A stretch of 10,310 nt of DNA from JABMPO01 sp964539785 (GTDB lineage: Bacteria > Fidelibacterota > Marinisomatia > Marinisomatales > TCS56), in the NCBI GenBank assembly GCA_964539785.1, contig CAZIJQ010000072.1, positions 1-10,310 on the forward strand, given 5' to 3'. Each line of letters starts with the position of its first letter. The stretch's first letter is position 1. This document shows, piece after piece, positions 1-5,794 of this stretch. A program made the position numbers and the translations under genes. The notes under the pieces are model-generated. The model was given only the letters and a program-made list of their open reading frames with translations. It was not told the DNA's origin and searched no databases.

Positions 1-64
1 TAATTAGTATATATGTTTCTCCACGAAGAAGATATGCGTAAATTTGAAGGTGGATGATCGATAA
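1..64 (+). other. Left-edge sequence, possible tail of an upstream gene
   Basis: Short edge region before the kinase start. One frame is open from the edge and stops at 39-41, ending in ISIYVSPRRRYA, so an upstream gene could finish here 23 bases before the kinase. Another frame holds only a 14-codon ORF (13-57) that begins after an in-frame stop at 1-3 and is unlikely to be a gene. Neither tail is recognisable. No promoter or terminator hairpin is convincing, so whether the kinase starts its own transcript or continues an operon cannot be decided. Confidence 0.25.
47..53 (+). promoter_or_regulatory. Ribosome binding site supporting a TTG start of the kinase
   Basis: AAGGTGG lies 11 bases before the TTG at 65 and 17 bases before the in-frame ATG at 71. 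The spacing is slightly long for the TTG but too long for the ATG, so it favours the TTG. The choice changes the protein by only two residues. Confidence 0.4.
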
Positions 65-1702
65 TTGCCAATGAAACCAACACGAATTAGTATACGGTCT
101 TCGATATATCGACGAATAATTCTCTCATTATTATCCATTTCGCTGGTTTTCTTTACCCTCCTGGCCTATATCATCTTCAGCGTTAATCGAAATCAAACTG
201 AAGAAATAATACAACAGTGCGGGAATCGGGTTTCATATATAATTAATCGGGCTTTGCAGAAATCAATGCTGATGAACGATAATACCGAATTAAGGGAGAT
301 TATTGTCGATTTGTCCAAATTGTCTTCTCTGCTGCAAATTGATATTTATAATCAGGAGGGTATACTAAGGCATGCTTCAGGTCAATTATCCTCACCTGAA
401 TCCGAACAAACCATCACTGAAAAAATTGATAGAATTCATCTTCAGGTTGATTCAGACTCGTATGGTACTGAAGAATTTTACAATATAACCCGGGATGAAA
501 AATCAGGCCGAATTCTCAGTATTTCAACTCCGATTCTGAATGAAGCAAATTGCACCAATACTACCTGCCATGTTCATGATGACGATGATTCCGTACTGGG
601 TCTGCTGCAGGTTAAGCTCTCACTTTCAGAGATCGATAAAACAAGGACTGCTTCTGAGATTTATTATTTCGCCCTGGTCAGCGTATTCATTCTGGGTAGT
701 ATGATAATATTGGTAACCTTTACCCAAAGGACTATCCACCGACCCATGGCCCATATTGTACGGGCCAGTAATGAAGTAGCTCAGGGGAATTTAGATATCC
801 GGATTCCAGTTGAAGAATTCCGGGATGCTGACATGTCGCATGTGGGCAATGCCTTCAATAACATGTTGGATGAATTGGGCAGTGTCAATAAAAAATTACG
901 CCGCTGGTCCAAGGATCTGGAAGAAACCGTAAGAATAAAAACCGAAGAAATCAAACGGACCCAGAACGAATTAATTCATATCGAGCGCATGGCATCTCTG
1001 GGCAAACTATCTTCCTCGGTGGCCCATGAGATAAATAATCCACTGGCCGGTGTACTTACCTATTCCAAACTAGTAGCCCGATTGTTAAAAAATAAAACGG
1101 CCAATCCCGATGACCTGGAGAATATCTTTGGCTACCTGGATATGATCGAATCAGAAACCAAACGCTGTGGTAATATCGTTAAAGGATTGCTGGACTTCTC
1201 GCGTAACGAACCATCCCGACACAAAATCACGCAACTAAATAGTATCCTTACTGAGACAAAAACATTAATGGAACATTCCTTCAAGGTGGCCCAGGTTGAG
1301 CTGGTTACTGACTTTACCGCCACACAGGATGCGATACAATGCAATCCAAACCAAATCAAGCAGATCTGTATAGCCGTCCTGGTAAACGCTATTGAGGCCA
1401 TCACCAAAGAAGGAAAAGTAAGCTTTGCGTCTTATAATAATGATGATTTGACTGAAATTTACATTGAGATTAGCGACAATGGATCAGGAATCCGCCAGGA
1501 AGACATGGACCGGATTTTCGAGCCATTTTTCACCCGTAAAAAAGATGGCGCCGGCTCGGGGTTGGGCCTGGCGGTAACTTATGGTATCATTCAGCAGCAT
1601 AAAGGTAGAATTGCCGTTGAGTCAGAGTTAACCAAGGGCACTAATTTTATAATTTCAATGCCCTTATATACACAAATCGAGGAAAATTCCAATGCAGAAT
1701 AA
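65..1702 (+). CDS. Membrane sensor histidine kinase with a putative haem-binding periplasmic domain
   Basis: Sensor kinase that should autophosphorylate and pass phosphate to the regulator encoded next. Counting from the TTG, a first membrane helix spans about 17-41, a periplasmic domain 42-198 and a second helix about 199-219. HAMP follows (about 220-275), then a coiled-coil linker (275-310). The dimerisation domain carries the phospho-acceptor His321 in VAHEINNP, followed by the N box (Asn441), the G1 box DNGSG (471-475), EPFF (486-489) and the G2 box GSGLGL (497-502). These are complete HisKA and HATPase_c signatures. Near the end of the periplasmic domain, Cys163-x4-Cys168-His169 forms a CX4CH motif, a spacing used for covalent haem c in cytochromes c3. 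It lies on the haem-attaching side of the membrane. The stop overlaps the regulator start by 11 bases. Kinase identity is firm; the haem and its ligand are inferred. Confidence 0.95.
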   Translation: MPMKPTRISIRSSIYRRIILSLLSISLVFFTLLAYIIFSVNRNQTEEIIQQCGNRVSYIINRALQKSMLMNDNTELREIIVDLSKLSSLLQIDIYNQEGILRHASGQLSSPESEQTITEKIDRIHLQVDSDSYGTEEFYNITRDEKSGRILSISTPILNEANCTNTTCHVHDDDDSVLGLLQVKLSLSEIDKTRTASEIYYFALVSVFILGSMIILVTFTQRTIHRPMAHIVRASNEVAQGNLDIRIPVEEFRDADMSHVGNAFNNMLDELGSVNKKLRRWSKDLEETVRIKTEEIKRTQNELIHIERMASLGKLSSSVAHEINNPLAGVLTYSKLVARLLKNKTANPDDLENIFGYLDMIESETKRCGNIVKGLLDFSRNEPSRHKITQLNSILTETKTLMEHSFKVAQVELVTDFTATQDAIQCNPNQIKQICIAVLVNAIEAITKEGKVSFASYNNDDLTEIYIEISDNGSGIRQEDMDRIFEPFFTRKKDGAGSGLGLAVTYGIIQQHKGRIAVESELTKGTNFIISMPLYTQIEENSNAE

Positions 1703-3029
1703 GCTTTCCATCCTAATTGTCGATGATGAATTATCGGTCCGCGATTCATTGAGTAATTGGTTTTCTGCTGATGGATATGTTGTAAGCAGCGCGGAAAATG
1801 CCGTTGCGGCTTTGAAGGAACTGGAAAGTAAGGAATTCCAAATTATTCTGATCGATATCAAGATGCCGGGAATGGATGGATTGGAATTACATCGTCGCAT
1901 CAGGGCGACAAATAATAATGCGATTGTTATCATTATGACCGCCTTTGCCTCGGTTGACTCAGCCGTGGAAGCCCTGAAAGATGGCGCCTATGATTATATA
2001 TGCAAACCGTTTGATCCTGATCAGCTCTCCCAGATAATTCACAAGGCCTCCCAAATAGCGGAAACTGAGGCCGGAACCGAGCTGGCAGAAGAACAACCAC
2101 GTGAGCTTGAAAATGTTGAGAATATTATCGGTAACAGCCCACCCATGGTCGAGGTCTTTGAACAGGTAAAAGTTGTTTCCGGTACCGATTCGACTGTAAT
2201 AATAACCGGCCAGAGCGGCACCGGTAAAGAACTGATTGCCCATGCAATCCACATCAATTCCCATCGTCGCTATTTTCCTATGATCATCGTTCACTGCGGT
2301 GCGCTGACTGAAACTCTCTTGGAGAGTGAATTATTCGGTCATGAGCGGGGTGCCTTTACCGGTGCCAGCTACCATCGCAAAGGTAAATTTGAAATGGCCA
2401 ATGGCGGAACTCTGTTCCTGGATGAAATTGCCACCATCTCTACTAAGATGCAGATCGAATTACTGCGCGTCCTGGAATCCAAAACCTATACCCGTGTTGG
2501 TGGCAGTAAGGAGAAAAAATCCGATTTCCGCGTAATTGCCGCCACCAATCGTGACTTAAAAAGCATGGTCAAGGAAGGCAAATTCCGGGAAGATCTCTTC
2601 TATCGTCTGAATGTATTCAATATCCATGTTCCTTCTTTAAAGGAGCGTCAGGTGGATATCCCCGATCTGGTTGATCATTTCATAAAAAAATATAATCAAC
2701 TTATGAATCGGTCCGTCGGGAAAATCGATCGATCAGCACTGGATGTGCTTGCCCGGTATGATTTCCCGGGTAATGTGCGTGAATTGGAAAATATTATTGA
2801 ACGAGCCATTGTACTGTGTAAAGGTAACACTATCAAATTGAAGGATATTCCAATCAGTGAAGAATCGACGATTACCAGCGCGGAGAGCATTGCTGAAATT
2901 GAGAAAAATCATATCGAACGAATTCTAGACAAGTACAGTTGGAATATCTCAAAAACTGCCAAATCGCTGGGGATTGATCGTGCCACCCTGTATAACAAGA
3001 TTAGTAAATACGGTATCAACAAGGCTTGA
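1692..3029 (+). CDS. NtrC-family sigma-54-dependent response regulator
   Basis: Enhancer-binding transcription activator, partner of the overlapping kinase gene. The receiver domain (about 1-120) has the acidic pair Asp11/Asp12, phospho-acceptor Asp55 in DIKMPGMDG, Thr83 and Lys105. A linker leads to the AAA+ domain (about 145-370) with Walker A GQSGTGKE (173-180; the usual Glu is Gln), the sigma-54 contact loop GAFTGA (220-225), Walker B TLFLDE (240-245) and a sensor-I ATNR. The C terminus is a Fis-type helix-turn-helix (about 402-441). All elements needed to remodel sigma-54 polymerase are present, so it should be functional. AGGA at 1680-1683, 8 bases upstream, supports the ATG. Its DNA targets cannot be named from sequence; no clear -24/-12 promoter was seen in the window. 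Confidence 0.96.
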   Translation: MQNKLSILIVDDELSVRDSLSNWFSADGYVVSSAENAVAALKELESKEFQIILIDIKMPGMDGLELHRRIRATNNNAIVIIMTAFASVDSAVEALKDGAYDYICKPFDPDQLSQIIHKASQIAETEAGTELAEEQPRELENVENIIGNSPPMVEVFEQVKVVSGTDSTVIITGQSGTGKELIAHAIHINSHRRYFPMIIVHCGALTETLLESELFGHERGAFTGASYHRKGKFEMANGGTLFLDEIATISTKMQIELLRVLESKTYTRVGGSKEKKSDFRVIAATNRDLKSMVKEGKFREDLFYRLNVFNIHVPSLKERQVDIPDLVDHFIKKYNQLMNRSVGKIDRSALDVLARYDFPGNVRELENIIERAIVLCKGNTIKLKDIPISEESTITSAESIAEIEKNHIERILDKYSWNISKTAKSLGIDRATLYNKISKYGINKA

Positions 3030-3128
3030 ATCAAGATACAACCAAATAGTAACCGGAAATAAATTTGTTGATCACTAAAATCAGGATTGCACCGGGTTTT
3101 AACTTACAACACAAATGATCTGCTCATA

Positions 3129-3662
3129 ATGAATTCCCGCACTGGTACAATCTATTTGGTCCCCATATCAATTGATGCTGATAATATACTTCAGCAACTG
3201 CAGGATGCCATCCGGCACCAATTCAATTACGATACCAGAATTAAAGAACTGCATTGCGATCTAAGCAAGTATTTTAATCCCGAACGCGTCCAATATTCCG
3301 CTAACGATATATTGTCTCAACTTCTTTATCAGGTACAGGATAATCAGGATAAAATCATTTGCTTGACCGGAGTCGATATTTATATTCCTGTACTGACCTT
3401 TATATTTGGTCAGGCTTACTTAGGCGGCCAGGCTGGCGTGGTCTCGGACTATCGTCTGAAAAATGAATTCTATGGCATGCCAGGCAATGATGAATTGTAC
3501 CACCAACGACTAATAAAATGCGTTGTGCACGAACTGGGGCATATGTTTGGACTTCGGCATTGTAACAGCCTTGAATGTACCATGCGCTCAGCGACCTATG
3601 TAGAAGATATCGATCAGAAATCAATCCACTTATGCAGAAAATGTTCTCGGCAACTGCAATAA
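3129..3662 (+). CDS. amzA: Archaemetzincin-like zinc metalloprotease (peptidase M54)
   Basis: Predicted cytoplasmic zinc peptidase of 177 residues, close to the usual archaemetzincin size. The catalytic motif is His134-Glu135-x2-His138-x2-Gly141-x2-His144, followed directly by Cys145. Then come Cys150-x-Met152 (the metzincin Met-turn) and Cys169-x2-Cys172. Cys145, Cys150, Cys169 and Cys172 match the second, structural zinc site that defines the family. The segment TGVDIYIP...FGQA (80-95) is also family-like. There is no signal peptide or membrane helix. The frame stays open upstream to a TTG at 3087 (191 residues), but that start has its purine run touching the codon. The ATG at 3129 puts the family's N-terminal I-x-LVPI strand right at the start. 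The ATG also lacks a good ribosome site, so the start is uncertain. Physiological substrates of bacterial members are unknown, and a link to the cytochromes is not demonstrated. Confidence 0.88.
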   Translation: MNSRTGTIYLVPISIDADNILQQLQDAIRHQFNYDTRIKELHCDLSKYFNPERVQYSANDILSQLLYQVQDNQDKIICLTGVDIYIPVLTFIFGQAYLGGQAGVVSDYRLKNEFYGMPGNDELYHQRLIKCVVHELGHMFGLRHCNSLECTMRSATYVEDIDQKSIHLCRKCSRQLQ

Positions 3663-3790
3663 TATTTACGCTGTTAGAATAATTACCGGATTCAACCTAC
3701 TCCGTTACTTGCCTGTCACAACAGTTGTGCAATCAAGTCGTCATACGTCACGAAAATCAGGGATTCCAGAACTCAGGATTGATCAATGTT
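3663..3790. other. Convergent intergenic gap between protease and cytochrome genes
   Basis: This 128-base gap separates two converging transcription units, so terminators would be expected. I find no stable GC-rich hairpin followed by a T run on either strand. It holds only a small interrupted palindrome (3717-3729) and a 10-base palindrome ATTGATCAAT (3778-3787) just past the minus-strand stop. Termination may be factor-dependent or occur by another route. Confidence 0.5.
3717..3729. repeat. Interrupted palindrome CACAAC-A-GTTGTG
   Basis: Perfect 6-base arms around one central base. It is too tight for a good RNA hairpin (at most a 5-base stem with a 3-base loop) and has no following T run, so it is a poor terminator. 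It could be a protein-binding half-site pair or chance. Confidence 0.3.
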
Positions 3791-5773
3791 CTATAACTGA
3801 TGTCTCTTGACGTATTCCTGCGCCTGAAATGAGGCTTCCTCTAGCGGAAGTGTTCCATTTTTAATGGCTTCTACTTCATCCATAATTCGCTGGTAGCCGA
3901 GAGGGTGCTTATGTTTGTATTCAGCAATCGTCATCCGGCCATGAAGCCAGGTCATACTCATGGGGTATTCCTTCGGATGCAACATCACAAAGAAGAAATG
4001 CCATACCAGTATAGCCAGGGTTGCTAGCCAAGCTTCATACAAATGAAAGACTTCAGCAACTTTAATCATCCAAATTGGTGAATATTGGGTGAAAAATACT
4101 GGAAACCATAAAATGAATCCTGTAACAACCATGACAACTGTTCCCCAGATCAATGCCCAGTATTCAGCTTTCTCGGTATAGTCAAAATCATCAAATTGAG
4201 GCTCCTCCTTGGATAGATGCAGGCTGTATAACATTAATTGATAGAATCCTTTTAGATCACTGAGCCCTGGTAATAAAGCTTTGAAAAATTTTCGTCCGCT
4301 ATTGATCGTCATGGCCTCAATTATGTGCCAAATCGATACTACAATCATAAGGATAGCAGCCGTCCGATGCACAATTCCGCGCACCGTTTCTGTTAATCCG
4401 ATCAAGCTAAGCAGATCAGCCCAGAAAGTGTCCAGATACTTTAAGGCAAACCCAGTAATTACCAAGGTAAAAAAGGATATTATCAATAGAATATGCTGCC
4501 AGAGCTGTGATTTGGTGTAACGCTGAATGTAATCTTGCGGTCCCTCGTTCCGGTATTTTTGGATCATCAGTTCCACAAAGATAATCAAATTGTGGATGAA
4601 CATCCCACCGATCACCACCACAATTAGAACGATGTAAATGATCTTCACATAGTATTCCACCGGTTTTTCTGCCAGAATAACGGACTGATGGGTATAGGAT
4701 TGGGAAAATTTATCCGTTGCACCCGGATGGCAGGTACCACAGGTTTCACTCAAGTTGGTTTGATGAATTGCTGACCGTGGGTCATCGGCTGGCAGAATAA
4801 AATGGGCTAAGTGACAATCAAAACAGGTGGCTGCGTCTTCATCGCCTTTTATCACAGCTAACCCATGATAACTATCCTGATAGCTGGAAACTTTCCCTGA
4901 CATCAGGCCATATTTGCTGATTAGCCGCTCATCCGTATGGCAGCGTGCACAGGTTCGTTCCGCCGAAGTCCTTTTTGAAACCGGTGAACTCTGATCATGT
5001 GGGTCCACTATTTCATGTTCGCCATGGCAATCAGTACAGGAGGCAGATTCACGCTCTCCCCGAGCTAGCGCCTGCCAATGTATACTCTGTGAATATTCTT
5101 GGTAAATCTCCTCGTGGCACTGTCCACAGGTTTCGGAAACATTTGAATGACTAATCGTCGAAGTTGGATCTGTACTGGTTTTGATATCATGTACTCCATG
5201 GCAATCATTACAGGTAGCTGCCACAAGATTACCGTTATTCGTAAGTTCCTTTGCATGATAACTTTTTGAAAACAACTCGACCGGATGAAGATCAGGTATA
5301 TTGTATTTCTCAACCAATTCAGGTTTGGTATGGCATTCACCACAGGTACCGGCCAAATTAGGAGGGTAGGTGTTTGATCCAGGATCATCGGAAGGTAAAA
5401 CCACATGACTCCCGTGGCAGTCCATGCACTGGGGCATATCTTCACAGGTTCCGATAGATGATTTCCCATGGGATATATATTCATCGGAAATATCCTCATG
5501 ACAAGTCCGACAACCTTCACAACCTGCAAAATAGTCACTGGGTTCATCATGCGGAAGGATGTCCCGATTTTGGTGGCAGTCCAGACATTCCAGATCAGAA
5601 TGAATGGATTGGGCTAAATCATTGGTAATTAGTGTCTGGTGACTCGATTCTTCGTGACAATCGATACAGGCATCGCTGTCAATATATTCAATATCCTCTT
5701 GCGAGAATCCTGGTCCTGCGAGCAGTATCAATAATGCTACCAGATAATTGGCATAGGTACCGTAGTGCTTCAT
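3791..5773 (-). CDS. CbcL-like fusion: 11-haem cytochrome c plus cytochrome b membrane domain
   Basis: Predicted inner-membrane quinone/periplasm electron exchanger (660 aa). After a signal peptide (about 1-24, ending GFSQ), the periplasmic half has 11 CxxCH motifs with first Cys at 36, 63, 88, 116, 144, 188, 216, 246, 275, 317 and 345. Two further Cys, 85 and 110, are not in haem motifs and might pair. The C-terminal half has five helices (about 374-400, 426-447, 469-488, 538-558, 579-598) of the FdnI/HydC cytochrome b type. His427, His469, His577 and His592 are plausible ligands of two b haems, the last two 15 apart on one helix. A multi-haem c domain fused to such a b domain is the architecture of Geobacter CbcL (nine c haems). 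AGGGGG precedes the ATG, and 21 bases separate it from the upstream gene. Direction of electron flow and physiological acceptor are not determinable here. The gene symbol is withheld because orthology is untested. Confidence 0.9.
   Translation of the reverse strand: MKHYGTYANYLVALLILLAGPGFSQEDIEYIDSDACIDCHEESSHQTLITNDLAQSIHSDLECLDCHQNRDILPHDEPSDYFAGCEGCRTCHEDISDEYISHGKSSIGTCEDMPQCMDCHGSHVVLPSDDPGSNTYPPNLAGTCGECHTKPELVEKYNIPDLHPVELFSKSYHAKELTNNGNLVAATCNDCHGVHDIKTSTDPTSTISHSNVSETCGQCHEEIYQEYSQSIHWQALARGERESASCTDCHGEHEIVDPHDQSSPVSKRTSAERTCARCHTDERLISKYGLMSGKVSSYQDSYHGLAVIKGDEDAATCFDCHLAHFILPADDPRSAIHQTNLSETCGTCHPGATDKFSQSYTHQSVILAEKPVEYYVKIIYIVLIVVVIGGMFIHNLIIFVELMIQKYRNEGPQDYIQRYTKSQLWQHILLIISFFTLVITGFALKYLDTFWADLLSLIGLTETVRGIVHRTAAILMIVVSIWHIIEAMTINSGRKFFKALLPGLSDLKGFYQLMLYSLHLSKEEPQFDDFDYTEKAEYWALIWGTVVMVVTGFILWFPVFFTQYSPIWMIKVAEVFHLYEAWLATLAILVWHFFFVMLHPKEYPMSMTWLHGRMTIAEYKHKHPLGYQRIMDEVEAIKNGTLPLEEASFQAQEYVKRHQL
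4727..5428 (-). repeat. Four repeated paired-haem modules in the 11-haem fusion protein
   Basis: Residues 116-349 hold four CxxCH pairs starting at 116/144, 188/216, 246/275 and 317/345, so the intra-pair step is 28-29 residues each time. Each module begins CxDCHxxH, usually has a D-P-x-S-like turn, and ends in a (T)CxxCH. This resembles the doubled CxxCH motif known in many multihaem proteins. It indicates growth by internal duplication and explains the DNA-level similarity along this stretch. Confidence 0.7.
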
Positions 5774-5794
5774 AATTGCCCCCTAATTATCTCC

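Noticed and set aside
1959..2294. Minus-strand open frame of 111 codons within the response regulator
   Set aside because: It is antisense to conserved receiver and AAA+ motifs, with no independent coding evidence.
3717..3729. Bidirectional terminator in the convergent gap
   Set aside because: The stem is at most five or six pairs with almost no loop, and no T run follows on either strand.
5065..5550. Minus-strand open frame of 161 codons inside the 11-haem fusion gene
   Set aside because: It is an alternative frame of a gene whose main frame carries haem motifs across the same bases. The alternative has no domain or signal.
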